Positions 14,633 to 25,502 of a stretch of 64,000 nt of DNA are shown here, one piece after another (the stretch's first letter is position 1; the number at the start of each line of letters is the position of its first letter). The stretch is from Pilaira anomala. Taxonomy: Eukaryota; Mucoromycota; Mucoromycetes; Mucorales; Mucoraceae. Position numbers and translations under genes: made by a program. Below the pieces are notes generated by a model that was not told the DNA's origin, did no database searches, and saw nothing but the letters and a program-made list of their open reading frames with translations. The stretch covers positions 62,001-126,000 of the forward strand of contig JAIXMQ010000030.1 in NCBI GenBank assembly GCA_025716855.1, given 5' to 3'.

Positions 14633-14781
14633 TTTGGTTTATATAAATAAAGGAATAAAGTGTAAACAACTTTTTATGTTTTTTGCAGGTTTTTTTTTTT
14701 TAAAAAAAAAAATGTATCTCAGCTTTTCCCTTAAGCCAATAAACGTGTGTTTTTTTTCTTCACATATTTTCTTCTAAAACA

Positions 14782-16939
14782 ATGAACTTGGAAGAACTAG
14801 CAGATCAAGTGATTGCCATTGATGCCTCTCAAAGTCGAGCTGATATTTTGCGAGATCTGGAGCATACAAAGTGTGTTGAAACCACCATCAATAGAATCTT
14901 TGACGGTCAAGTAAGCGAAGTTTTTTTCTGTTTTGTTTCACTACGCTTGAAGAGATACTCACCTTACTTCAAAGTAGTTTCTACAAGGCGTGAAAAAAAA
15001 GACAACGGACACTTTGATTATTCTTGATTCTTCTGATGAAGAGGAAGAAAAAAATCTGTAAGTTATTATTTATACATGTATTTATTCCTTGAGTTAACGT
15101 ATATACAACAGGGAGGAAAATAGAGAGGATACTACTTTTGACTTTGATATTAATCCATACACTATTCAAGATAATCAAGAAGATGTTCCTACCAGTACAC
15201 AAAGAAAAGACTCAGTACACGCATACACACTTGATGAAGAGGATGATCTTGATGACCTTTTAACATTATCTCCACCACCACCACTTATCAGTTTAGATTC
15301 ATTGGAAGACTTATCATCAGCTCCTGCTCCTACACAAAGCGATATGCGAAATCCAGTAGTAGAACCATTTTCGTATGAATTATCAGATGACGATGAATTT
15401 GAAGTACTGGTAGAGCCAAAGAAAGATAGTAGAAAGAGAAAGGCTTCAGTAGATGGTATTTCTATCAATGATTCTGATTCAGATGGTTCATTACCTTCAA
15501 TTGATGACTTATTCGGTAAACTCATGTCTCGAAAAGAACCTGACCGTAAAGGGAAACGAAGAGCATACGAATACGATATTTCTTCACCACCCATCGATCC
15601 TATTCTTTCTGAACCATCTTCTTCCGTCGTAAGCGATCAAGAAATGGACGGTAGCAGTAGCAGTACATTTACTCTATCGGCAAAAGAAAAGAAAAAACTC
15701 GAAACTGAGCAAAGAAAAAAAGTACAAGCAGAAGAGCGTAAACGTGTATTAGAAGAGAAGAAACAAAAGAAATTAGAATTAATTGAAGAAAAAAAACGAG
15801 CCAAAGAACAAAAGCTTTTAGAAAAGGAACGTGCTACTATATTAGAACGAGAAAATAGAATCAAGAATGATCGTGTTCAAACCGTTAAAGAGATGATTGT
15901 AGATATACATCCAGATTTCGTAAAAACAACCACAGGCCAATTAGTAAAACGATTATTAGAAAAAAAGGAGACACCTATGAAATTAACGCCTGCTTCTAAC
16001 TTATATCATGTCTCATGGCGAAGAGTATGTAAATCAGAATGGGATGCCAATGAAATGATGTTTGTACCCTTTGCAAATCCTAAAATTATTCATGAACCTT
16101 ATGCCGTTATATTTATTGATGTATACGAATTTGTGAATTATGTAAAAGATGATACGATAGATGCATACATTGATAAAGTACAACTGAACGCCGGTTCTCG
16201 TCAATTATTTTTGCTAGTTGAAGGGTTACAAGCTTATTATAAAAAGAAAATCAGCTATCAACGAAGAGTATTTGATGAACAAGTTCGTAGTACAATGGAA
16301 GGCTCCTCAGCAACGTCTTCAAGACGAAAAAATCAGCCTGAAATAGAAAACGGACCCAATCAAGAACAAGTTGAAAGTTGTATTGATCATTTAATATTGG
16401 AAAGAGGTATCATGTTGCTCACAACCAAAAAAGATGAAGACTCTGCTAGTTGGATTGAAAGTTTAACAACGGATTTAGCTATTGGTCGATACAAGTAAAT
16501 AGAGGATACAGGCTATAAAATATATTAATTTACCTTTTTTTTTTTTCTTTTCTTTTTTTTTTGTAGATCAAAAAATACGAATAGTTCATATAAAGTAGGT
16601 AAACGTGGTACAGAACCAAGTGATACTTTTTCAAAAATGTTGCAAGAAATTCAGTTATGTACACCAGCAGTTGCTAAAAGTGTGTTACAAGCCTATCCAA
16701 CTGTATCATCATTAAAAAATGCTTTTGAACGTAAACGACCGGCCGAAGCAGAATTACTATTGGCTGACCTTGATGTAATTAATACATACAATATATTAAG
16801 TTTATGTTTATTTAACTCTTTTAAACTATAGGTAGAACGAAGTACTTTTACGGCAAGAGACAGGAAAGTCAATAGAGTCATGTCGAAAAAGATTTACAAA
16901 ATCTTTAATTCAACTGACCCTAATGAACTCATCAGGTAG
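14782..16939 (+). CDS. EME1: EME1/MMS4-type structure-specific endonuclease subunit
   Basis: Five exons, 14782-14910, 14978-15057, 15112-16494, 16567-16774 and 16832-16939, giving 635 residues. The first ~210 residues are acidic and disordered with a DSSDEEEE patch. A charged coiled-coil-like Glu/Lys/Arg stretch follows at about 215-290. The ERCC4-type nuclease fold comes next (VIFIDVYEFVNYVKD, LFLLVEGLQAYYKKK), then a helix-hairpin-helix region (MLQEIQLCTPAVAKSVLQAYPT, EAELLLADLDV) ending LSKKIY-like. The active-site ERKxxxD motif of Mus81/XPF is absent, as expected for the non-catalytic partner. With Mus81 it resolves Holliday junctions and stalled forks in the nucleus. Assignment rests on domain order and motif style rather than long identity. 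Confidence 0.82.
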
Positions 16940-17744
16940 AAGAAACCCAGTGAAATTCACTTTTTAAAACATTTATATTCAAGCATTAGCAGTTGTACTT
17001 TAAACAACAATAAAAGACATGCACAAAATAAAAGCTGAATTAACTAACCTTTATGTAATTCATCATGACTTCTTTTTTATTACTCTTACACTGTAAACAG
17101 AGATAGCTGCTGCGCGTGAGCATCGGCTCAAGCTATATTTTTCTCATTCTCTTTTTTACTAAAATACGTAAAATACTATGATATTCGATATCAACATAAT
17201 ATGATGCATAATTTTAATGCACGTTTTACAAGTTGATAAAAATTATGTTAAGTGATGTTGTCAAATGAATACAGTGCATGTAGATAGAAAATGGACACGG
17301 ATGTTCGTGTAACATTAAATAATGACAGCGATGTTTCACTCATACGTAAAAAGAAAAAACTTATATCATTCAGTTGATAAATCTTTTTTTTTTTTTTTTG
17401 GCTACTTGGCGTGGGGTCGAGACCCGTATCATGTAACATAAACATCAATTAACTTGTTGCGTAGTAAGTATTCAAGAAATATAACAAAGGTTATGAAGAT
17501 ATGACAAAAAAAAAATTTTTTTTTTCACATGATATTTTTTAATAAATAAAAAAAAGGTAGTAAAATCACGGATGACTTTTATCCGGATTTATAAAAAGTA
17601 TAACCAGGCACATCGTCACGTGAATAAGGTTTTTTATAACTTTTGCATGAAATACACCATTACATCAATTTTTTTTTTTTCACATGGCATACAGGCAGGT
17701 TTTTTTACAAACTAATTTCTCATCAACAAATGTACCCGAAGGCT
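16940..17744. other. Intergenic, no gene seen
   Basis: AT-rich sequence with the EME1 3' end, poly(T) runs and no open frame with coding character. It contains the left copy of a 21-bp direct repeat (17555-17575) described separately. Confidence 0.6.
17555..17575 (+). repeat. 21-bp direct repeat, left copy (partner at 19289-19309)
   Basis: A perfect 21-bp match, core GTAGTAAAATCACGGATG, recurs at 19289-19309 in the same orientation. The two copies bracket the secreted-protein gene and its diverged remnant. The neighbouring bases are only loosely alike. Confidence 0.85.
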
Positions 17745-17880
17745 AAGCCTTGACCGTTTATCGCCAGTTCCACAAACCTCAGAAGAGGTTTTTCTATTCC
17801 AAACTGAGACAGAGTCAATGTTTTAAAGCACAGTGTGTACATTTAATCAAACGCGACATATCTTCTTACGTTACCAGCTA
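17745..17880 (-). pseudogene. Diverged remnant of the secreted-protein family
   Basis: Read on the minus strand, 17770-17850 aligns with the start of exon 2 of the gene at 18289-19007. It shares the order tgtacac..tgt, aacattgactctg, ..ttggaa, aaaaacctctt, and in protein terms NIDSV..W..KTS.EVC against NIDSAPAWSPKTSLQVC. Similarity is lower than for the copy at 31 kb and stops appear in the other frames. No signal-peptide exon or splice donor equivalent is evident, although the frame downstream stays open for some 25 codons. I treat it as an old fragment; a living but highly diverged gene is less likely. Confidence 0.5.
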
Positions 17881-18288
17881 TAGAAACTTGTGTGTCAACC
17901 ACTATGTCGTTTATATGTTGTATGAGATAGAAGAGTAAGTTTTGAGTAGGTAATTGCGCTTACCATTGCATGCCGATCACTAATTTAAAACTTGTTGTCC
18001 CATTTAAATATATTTTTTTATCATATTATTTTACTAAATCTAGCTGAAAACATAGTATTTTATTTTAATAACTATTATGTATGTATTAAATCCTTTAATT
18101 AAGCCACCTTTTCTCACTGTAGTGTCATTAATCCTTGATTATAAAAATATGGATCCTGTTACTCTTTGTTAAACAATTGCTAATTATTTCATGTCATAAT
18201 AAAATTAAATCTCTCTTTTTTTTTTTTGTTACTCATAGAACACATTATTATATTTATTTGGGACAAGTTTAGTTTTTAAAATTAAATT
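17881..18288. other. Intergenic, no gene seen
   Basis: AT-rich spacer. It is the 3' flank of the secreted-protein gene and holds poly(T) runs but no open frame of note. Confidence 0.55.
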
Positions 18289-19007
18289 TTATTTTTTACA
18301 AAAAGAACATGCATCTTTGACTGGGCATGTTCTTTTTTTTCGCTCCTTCCCAAATCCTCTGGAAAGGAGCTTTTTGATAGAAATTGAAACAAGGACTACC
18401 ATTAAGGGACGGCTGGGGTAAAGAAAGCCGTCCTTAAATGATAGTCCTTCAACGAGAACAACCATGAGGTCTTTGAACAAATCTTTCACTGTTGAAGTGA
18501 AAGATTTTGATTTGGGACCGCTGTATACCACCAACGAGGTAGGTGGTGGTGGAGGAGGAGGAGAGACAGCAGGGAGAGGACAAACGGGAGAAGGCAAGAC
18601 CGGGCAGGAAGGTTGTTCAAACAAACCTGACGTAAAGTCAGGTTTAGAGGCTCCAACGAGAGCAGAACAAACCGGGAGAGGAGCAACAGGAGGGACGACA
18701 ACCAAACCTTTTTCTTCGACTTTGTTACAAACGTCGGGAAGTGACGTTTTTATGAACAAATCCTTCAAGATTTCACTTTTTTTACAAACTTGCAAAGAGG
18801 TTTTTGGGCTCCAAGCTGGAGCAGAGTCAATGTTTAAAACAAGAGTACAATGTGTACTCTTATACACCTCGAACAAAGGAGCAAGAGGGGCTAAATAAAA
18901 GGATTAATCAGTATGAAATTATTTAAAAAAAAACATATACATGTATACTTACGGAAAACGAAGGAGATCGCTGTTATAACGTAGCAGATAATGGGCAGTA
19001 TAAGCAT
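18289..19007 (-). CDS. Small secreted Pro/Cys-containing protein, unknown function
   Basis: Two exons, 19007-18953 (55 nt) and 18890-18289, giving 218 residues. The 18-codon first exon is almost entirely a signal peptide (MLILPIICYVITAISFVF) and ends at a good donor (gtaagt). The acceptor ttatttag at 18893-18891 puts exon 2 in frame. The mature protein has an N-terminal part with SAPAWSPKTSLQVCKK, a proline-rich centre with short Pro-Val-Cys steps and a seven-proline run, and a basic C-terminus RKKRTCPVKDACSFCKK with three cysteines. I recognise no domain. A TATA-like box lies about 75 bp upstream of the ATG. Conservation of both exons, the donor and the promoter in the decayed copy at 31 kb supports that this is a real gene. 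Base composition is GC-richer than its surroundings. Possible roles (effector, wall protein) are not supported by sequence. Confidence 0.68.
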
Positions 19008-19082
19008 TATATCAATAAAAGCTGTTACGAGTGAGGAAAAAAAAAGAGAAAAAAGAGAAAAAAAACGACGAGAAAGTAGATG

Positions 19083-19095
19083 CTTATATAATAAA
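19083..19095 (-). promoter_or_regulatory. TATA-like box of the secreted-protein gene
   Basis: On the minus strand this reads ttattatataag, about 76-88 bp before the ATG at 19007. An equivalent actatataaac occurs at the matching position before the decayed copy (about 31420-31431), which suggests the promoter was duplicated along with the gene. Confidence 0.55.
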
Positions 19096-19620
19096 ATCCG
19101 TGAGAATACTGCGCATACTATCCTGTAAATTTTTTTTCTTCTAGACTCTTGTAAGGCAATATTTATTTTTACTCCAAAGTAAAATAAACAACGCCCTCTT
19201 CTCTCTATGGAGGAGATTTAAAAAATCTAGGGAGTAAAGTTATATCTTTGGTTTAGCACGGTGCTGGGTAAAAGAGTAGTAAAAAATGAGGTAGTAAAAT
19301 CACGGATGAAATTTGATCCAACTAGCCGTTAAACCACCAAAATACTTACCAGTTTTTTTTTTTTATTGTTCTCTCTTCACTTGTAATTTGGACAAAAGGG
19401 ACATTTTCTATTTGAAATTTATTAGACAAAATGAATCATTTATTTTCTGATAAAATTATTAGACTTACTATTGTTAACAATATGTTTTACGCAGGTCTTT
19501 TTTTTTTTCTTGGAACAATCTCTTCTCTAGATAAGGAGTAATGAAGGAATATATGTAAAAAGAACAAAGTGAAAGAAAAGAACAAAATAAAAAAAAAAGA
19601 TGATTTATAATAAAAAAAAA

Positions 19621-19682
19621 CTTGTTTGTGTGGCGTATGAGAAAAAAAAACCCTGTTTGTCTGGCGTATAAGAAAAAATAAC
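19621..19682 (+). repeat. Imperfect tandem repeat, 31-bp unit, two copies
   Basis: Units begin at 19621 and 19652 and share the core TGTTTGT-TGGCGTAT-AGAAAAA with a few substitutions. It is intergenic, downstream of PEX5. Confidence 0.75.
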
Positions 19683-19898
19683 TATTTACTTTTGAAAGGC
19701 ATGCAAAAATGTTTTTTTTTTTTTTTTTATTTCTTCTTCTTGTTCTTCAATACAAATTTTATTAAAAGAAGAGTTCAATATTTTATTGTTATTATTCAAA
19801 TAAATTCATTAGGAAAGATACACCATAAAGGTGGTGGTTTCCATATTCCTGCTGCAGCAGATGCATTAATAACTGGAATTTGGTATTTTTTATCATGA

Positions 19899-22337
19899 TT
19901 AAAACTCGAATTCTGAACGAAAAGCATGAATGTTATGTTGATCACATTGTCTAGCTAAATCTTCACGGTTCATACTGTAAAACAAAATAAAAAGATTTAA
20001 TACATACATACATATATATCAAAAAAAAAAAAAAAAAAAAACTTACGTCAACATGAGCATACGAAGACTGCTCCAAACATTATCACTCATACCACCAGGC
20101 ACATTTACTTGATTTCCTCTTTCATCAATCATCACACTTCCGCCAGCTCCATTACTACCATCATTCGATTGTTGAAGTGCAAGAGCCGTAAGTAAATGTT
20201 CAGCTGCCTCACGGTGTTGACCAAGGTTAATACTACTAATGGCTAAATTATAACGTGCACGAACATACGTAGGACTAATTTCCAAAGCATTAAAGTACGC
20301 TTCAATTGCGCCTGAACTATCTCTTGAATTAGCCAAAGTAGCACCCAACTTATTCCAAAGTAAATAATCACGAGGTCTACTAGCAAGTGCTGCCTTGAAA
20401 CAATCAATTGCCTTATCATATTCTTCTGATACATTAAAGAGTACACCAAGACCTACTTGAACATCTGCATCCATTTCAACACCAGGTGAGCTTCTAGCTG
20501 CTTCCAAAAACATATTGGTAATATATGCATGTCGACCTTCTACGCTCATATTGTTTTTACCTCCATTATTTACCAAGTGTTTGTAATGATCATGATTAGC
20601 TACCCATTGTTCCAAAGCATCATAGGCATCTGCTCTACAATTTTCATTTGTATAACTCACAGCTAAAGCTAACCATCCATCTAATAAAGAAGGGTTCATA
20701 CCAAGTGCTTTACGTAACGCAGCAATAGCCGCACCATCTCTTTCATTCTCTTGTTGTCGAAGTCCTAAAGTTTTCCAAGCACTTGCGTCCGAAGTAGATA
20801 ATTGAGCTTTTGCTTCCAACGCCAAAATCGAATCAGCCAAATTATCATGTTGAACATGATCAATGGCTTGAGGATTTAAAAGATATGGATTATTTGTTGT
20901 AAAATTATAGATATTGTATTCAGGATTTGTAGCTCTATATCCAAGCCCTTGTTCTGGTTTAAATTTCTCCCAATCTTTTTGCATCGCATCCCATTCATGA
21001 TCTTGTGCAGTCTTTAAATGAGAAATGTTTTGATTGTATTGCTTTACCCAATCATCTGTTTCAGTTCCCTTTCCAAATAAATTTTCCATTTGCTTTGGAT
21101 TCACATTCGCTTGTCGGCTGAATTCAGATGCCCAATCACCAGGTTGTTGGTGTCGATTTTGTTCTTGATGAAATTCGTCTGTCCATCCTGCACGTTCTGC
21201 CTTTTGTGCAAATTCACTTGACCACATATTTCCACTACGAGAAGATCCTGCTTGTTGTGTAAATTGATTTGCCCAATCACCACCACCACCACCACCACCA
21301 CTGGTTTGATTAAACTCGGATGCCCATGCTCCTTTTCCTTTTGTTTCTACCATCTTATCTCCTTCAATCGCTACCTCACTATCTCTTAATTTTCTCATCA
21401 AGTTCATAAATTGTGAATTTTTAAATTTGGGATTCGATTCAACATCAACTGAATCAAGTAACATAGCTGCAGTTCTAGCTAATGCTTCATTATCACTATT
21501 AGAAACAATAGGTCCTTGTTGATCTTTTTCAAATTCTGTAGCCCAATTTGTCTCTTGTGCCGCAAACTCTTGTTCCCAATTCACTGCTGCTGGTGTACTA
21601 TGTTTCGCTTCATCAAATGCTCTTTCAAACGCATCTCGTTCATGTTGTGTTAATACGTGACCAGGATGACTTGCTTGAAATGCTGCGAATTCTTCGTTCC
21701 AATTCGCTCCTTGAATAACTGGTCTTTGTTGCTGTTGATAAATCTTTTCAAACTCTTCAAATTGTTGTGGTGGAGCTTGGTGTTGCATAAAGTCAGACGC
21801 CCAATTCACTGCTGGTCCAGGTTGTTGTTGTTGTTGTTGGTGGTGGTGGTGTTGCTGCATCAATTCTAATTCTCTATTTAAACCTTTGAATTCAAAGGCA
21901 TGAGTTCCTGGTCTTTCCATGTTGGCTTCATCCCGAAAGAACTCATCAGCCATCTATATAAAAAAAAAACTTTTTAGTCATGACCACCTAAATAGGATAT
22001 ATATATTTACCTGTCTATCTGTTGGAATAGGTCCATTATGCTTAGTACGAAAACCTCCCTAAAAGAACAACAATACATGAATACAAATCATATTAATTTT
22101 TATTTATACTCTTTTAGTACAAACCGTTGAACTTTCACCTCTTTTATCAAGTCCAAATCGATCCTATTCATCAGAAATAAAAATATATATATATCAGTTT
22201 TTACATAATTCAAGCAAACGTTCCACATAACTATTATTTACTTGTTGTAAGGATCTATCTTGTCCGAACTGTTTCATAAGGCCAGACATAGGGTTGACAG
22301 TCCCACAGTCAGCACTTCCACCACCTGAGAAAGACAT
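19899..22337 (-). CDS. PEX5: Peroxisomal targeting signal-1 receptor PEX5 (copy A, WxxxF-rich)
   Basis: Five exons, 22337-22242, 22163-22125, 22058-22011, 21953-20047 and 19974-19899, giving 721 residues. It recognises C-terminal SKL-type signals in the cytosol and carries cargo to the peroxisomal docking complex. The N-terminus MSFSGGGSADCG has the conserved cysteine (residue 11) that is monoubiquitinated for receptor recycling. The N-terminal half holds nine WxxxF and one WxxxY docking motifs (for example WASDF, WNEEF, WEQEF, WATEF, WSSEF, WTDEF, WVKQY), plus His/Gln and Gly runs. The C-terminal half is the TPR domain (ADSILALEAKAQL, LGLRQQENERDGAAI, VQVGLGVLFNVSEEYDKAIDCFKAAL, YVRARYNLAISSINL) with a helical tail. 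A second PEX5 lies at 60339-62324. Confidence 0.95.
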
Positions 22338-22504
22338 TTTTTTTTTTATGTATAAAAAAAAATTATAGAAAGAAAGGTATATAAAAAATCAAGGGTAAAA
22401 AAAAAAAAAAAAAATGCGTGATTTTTTATTTGTAATATATAGGAAAAAAAGTTTTGCCCGGGTCCGGTAAAAAATAAGAGTTTTTTCTGTTTTAACATGT
22501 GACT

Positions 22505-23475
22505 CTAAGCTCTTAATGCACCATCTAACCTAATCACTGAACCGTTTAACATGGTCATATCAATTATTTGAATAACCAAGTCTGCAAATTCTTTTGGTTG
22601 ACCAAATCTAGCAGGAAATAAACAATTGGGTGTTCCTGATTCTTCTTTAGAGACAATTGGTGTATCTATTTTTTTTACAATATTTTGTTATTAGTAGACA
22701 TATTACTTTATATTTATTTATTCTTGTAATTTTTACCAAAAGGTCCAGGTGCAATACTCATCACTCGAATACCAAAAGGTGATAATTCTCTTGCGAGCGG
22801 TAAAGTTAAGCCTGCGATACCTGCTTTAGAAGTACCATATCCTACAAGTGCTCCATCTAAACCAAGAATAGATGTAACTGTGATTATAATACCTCTTTCT
22901 CCATCTTCGTTCATTGGTTCATTTTTTAAAAGTTCCTGAGTTACCTTTTGTGCAACACAAAATGTACCCAATAAGTTGTTTTTTACTATATGTTCAAATT
23001 GGCTGTAACTTGTTAATGCATTTCCTGGACCATAACCTTCATTTTTGCTACGAACAATACCACTAGAAAGAATTGCTCCTACTAAAGGTTTATCTGTGAA
23101 ATACTCCAATGTGTTTTTGATACCTAAATCAACTTGATCCTATAATATATAAACTTTAGTATATATGTGTGTATATATGTGTCTGTGTGCTACAACATGC
23201 CTCACAAGTAACGTCAACAGAACCTGAAAAGTAGCATTTATCTTTTCCCAACTCTTGTACCAAGTTATTTGCAAGTTCTACATTGATATCAAAAATTGAA
23301 ACAAATGCACCTAATTCAACAAGGGAGTGTACGACTTGCTTGCCTAAACCACTAGCACTATATAAATATATAAAATTGTAAGTATGTCTGTCTCGTAACC
23401 CAAATACAGAAAAAAAAAAAAAAGTACATCTTCTTACCCTCCAGTTACAATAAAAGTATTACCAGAAATTCTCAT
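22505..23475 (-). CDS. Short-chain dehydrogenase, HSD10 (3-hydroxyacyl-CoA dehydrogenase type 2)-like
   Basis: Four exons, 23475-23438, 23357-23201, 23139-22737 and 22665-22505, giving 252 residues, the normal length for HSD17B10-like SDRs. Visible motifs are the NAD-binding TGGASGLGK, the Asp of FDIN after beta-2, the catalytic serine in TSILG, and the YGTSKAG Tyr-Lys pair. They are followed by IAPGPFDTPI and [13 protein letters not shown]. The related mitochondrial enzyme oxidises short-chain 3-hydroxyacyl-CoAs, and in animals is also a subunit of RNase P; only the SDR chemistry is supported here. No mitochondrial presequence or PTS1 is obvious. The second intron begins GC rather than GT (gag|gcatgt, at 23200); only this junction keeps the phase. 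PEX5 copy A is directly downstream. Confidence 0.85.
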
Positions 23476-24001
23476 TTTATATTTTATACTTGTGTGTGTG
23501 TGTATATATGCAAGTGTAAGCAGTTTATATATAATAAAAAAAAGAGCGGCTTTTTAAGTAAATCCCGATCTCTTTTGTTCGCTTAAAAAGGACATTTTGT
23601 AATATTTTCACGTTTAAAAATTCTAAAATCTGAGGTATCACAGATACATCTAAAGATTTACTCTTCTATTGCCTCATTGTCAAATGAACCAAGTGAATAT
23701 TATGTAAATAATGCATTCCCGATTTAATTGTAGTCTCAAGTCTTTTACATTATTTAGTTTGAAGTCTTTTACATTATTTAGTTTGAAGTCATACTTTATA
23801 TTCATTATCACTGTATACTTCCCTCACTTGTTAATATTTTCATCCTAGAGGTATCCTCTGACAGACGTGGAATGTTCATTGGCCTCAGCATCTATTATTG
23901 ATAAAGCTCTCTTAATAAATAAAGTGTTTTTTTTTTAAAAAAAAAAAACGTGCTTGCGTTAAAATTTATTTATTTATTTTTTATTTGTACAAAAAAAGAA
24001 T
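23476..24001. other. Intergenic with a 24-bp perfect tandem duplication
   Basis: Promoter side of the SDR gene and 3' flank of IMP4. A 24-bp unit is repeated perfectly in tandem at 23738-23785. Otherwise only AT-rich spacer and poly(A/T) runs are present. Confidence 0.6.
23738..23785 (+). repeat. 24-bp perfect tandem duplication
   Basis: Two identical adjacent units (core CTTTTACATTATTTAGTTTG), followed by the first few bases of a third. It is a recent-looking duplication in non-coding DNA. Confidence 0.85.
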
Positions 24002-25213
24002 CTAAAGTGCTTGTCTCTTTGCTGCAGTTCTAGTATATGATGCTAATTGCCATTCTACGTCTGCGTCTGTTAAATCTACTGTACCAAGTCTAATTTCATA
24101 TGCTATATATTATATAAAATAGTTAGTAACATATCACATCACACACAAAAAAATCCTTAATATATATATAAAATTCATCCTTACGTCTCATCTCAAAACG
24201 AGGTCCAACTTCTGCTAATTCAACTTGATTAGCTGCTTTAACATAAACATGATGTCTGAAAGAAATATAATCATTATCATTTGAAAATGTCATGACTCGC
24301 TTTGTATCTTCTTTTGGCACAGGGAATAAGAATTTTAAAATATTCGTAATCTATAAACAGCATTAGTTTCATAATACACACACACACACACACAAATACA
24401 CGCAAATCCAAATACTTACTCTAGCACCTAATTTAGAATTAAAATTTTCAAATATTAAATGAGGAAATGCTTCAGAAACTGTGCCTTGATCCTTAATATC
24501 ATGACGAAGTACAACATTATGTAAAGAGAAATAGGCTGTAGGTCCATATGGGAAATGACTGACAATCATACCATCAGGTTGTCCACGATGTTCATGCAAC
24601 ACAATTAAATCCGTCACTTCATTTGCTCTACAAGCTTCAACAATTTCTTTCATCACATGTCCACCACGGTTGATACGTTGACTATTAGGAAATACAAGTC
24701 GCATTTCTTTAGAAAATTGTTGTAAACGACTACTGGGATCGCGAGAAGTTGTAATAAGAATCTTGGGATCAAATACTCCTCCTCGGGCATATTCATCGTC
24801 CTCATGAGTAGAAGGTTCTATTCTTCAAGTTAATAAACTATAACCCTTTGTTTTTTAATTTTTTTTTTTTTTTTTTTTTTACCTTCTTGAGCTTGATCGT
24901 AACCAAGATCTTCTTTGGTGGATTTATCCATATCTCTCAATTCAGTAGGTAAACGCTTTCCCTCTATATACATAAACCAAACAAAGTAAGTAAACATTTC
25001 AACCATACATACTTTCTCACACACTTTTTCTACATACGTTCAACTGCATCCTTGATCTTTTGTTTACGATCATAAATAGTACGCTCCTTGGATTCAAGTG
25101 ACTTTTTATAAAGATATTCTCTACGAAGACGAGTGTTTCTACGAATCTAAATATCACGTTAATGAGTCCAATTTCTTTTTTTTTTCTTTTTTATTTTCTG
25201 TTGTCATTACCAT
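24002..25213 (-). CDS. IMP4: U3 snoRNP protein IMP4 (Brix domain)
   Basis: Six coding exons, 25213-25211, 25146-25038, 24963-24883, 24817-24420, 24350-24185 and 24102-24002, giving 285 residues, about the length of yeast Imp4. It works in the nucleolar SSU processome, helping U3 snoRNA pair with pre-rRNA. The N-terminus [17 protein letters not shown] is the family signature. The Brix domain follows ([70 protein letters not shown]) and closes with [16 protein letters not shown]. The start codon appears to be a lone ATG flanked directly by a donor (ATG|gtaatg), since the IRRNTRL exon itself has no ATG. Poly(A/T) lies in that first intron. Confidence 0.92.
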
Positions 25214-25442
25214 TATGGTTTATATGTTTGTAAGGTTTAAAAAAATGTATGAAAATTTTAAATTTATGGAAAAAAAAAAAAAAAAAAAGTTGGACCTTGT
25301 TCGTGACTTTGTTTTACCTGGATTTCGAGTTTCAAGTGTCAAACCTGTCAACATATGCGCTTTAAGCCATATTTAAAATAAAAAAAGATGAAATGTTTAT
25401 TATAATATAAATCAAAATACAAAATAAAATAAAAACGAAAAA

Positions 25443-25443
<1 letters not shown>

Positions 25444-25486
<43 letters not shown>

Positions 25487-25490
25487 AAAA
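25444..25490 (+). repeat. AT dinucleotide microsatellite
   Basis: About 20 TA units lie between IMP4 and the 3' end of the transglutaminase-like gene. Shorter TA runs recur in the introns of the next gene (26440-26460, 26545-26600). Confidence 0.85.
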
Positions 25491-25502
25491 TAAAGATGCC
25501 TA

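Larger units (their letters stand above)
19008..19898. other. Intergenic: promoter side of the secreted gene and PEX5 3' flank
   Basis: The first ~220 bp resemble the upstream region of the decayed copy at 31 kb (shared TATA position and the phrase agtaaaataaacaa..gccctct). The right copy of the 21-bp repeat is at 19289-19309. Two imperfect units of 31 bp, each containing tgtttgt.tggcgtat.agaaaaa, lie in tandem at 19621-19682. No other gene is seen. Confidence 0.6.

Noticed and set aside
17400..17430. ggggtcgagaccc, a possible tRNA T-arm or inverted repeat
   Set aside because: Only a short palindrome; no cloverleaf can be drawn around it.
18464..18898. Plus-strand 144-codon frame with Gly-rich stretch
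   Set aside because: It is antisense to the secreted-protein exon; the minus strand has a signal-peptide exon, splice sites and a homologous decayed copy.
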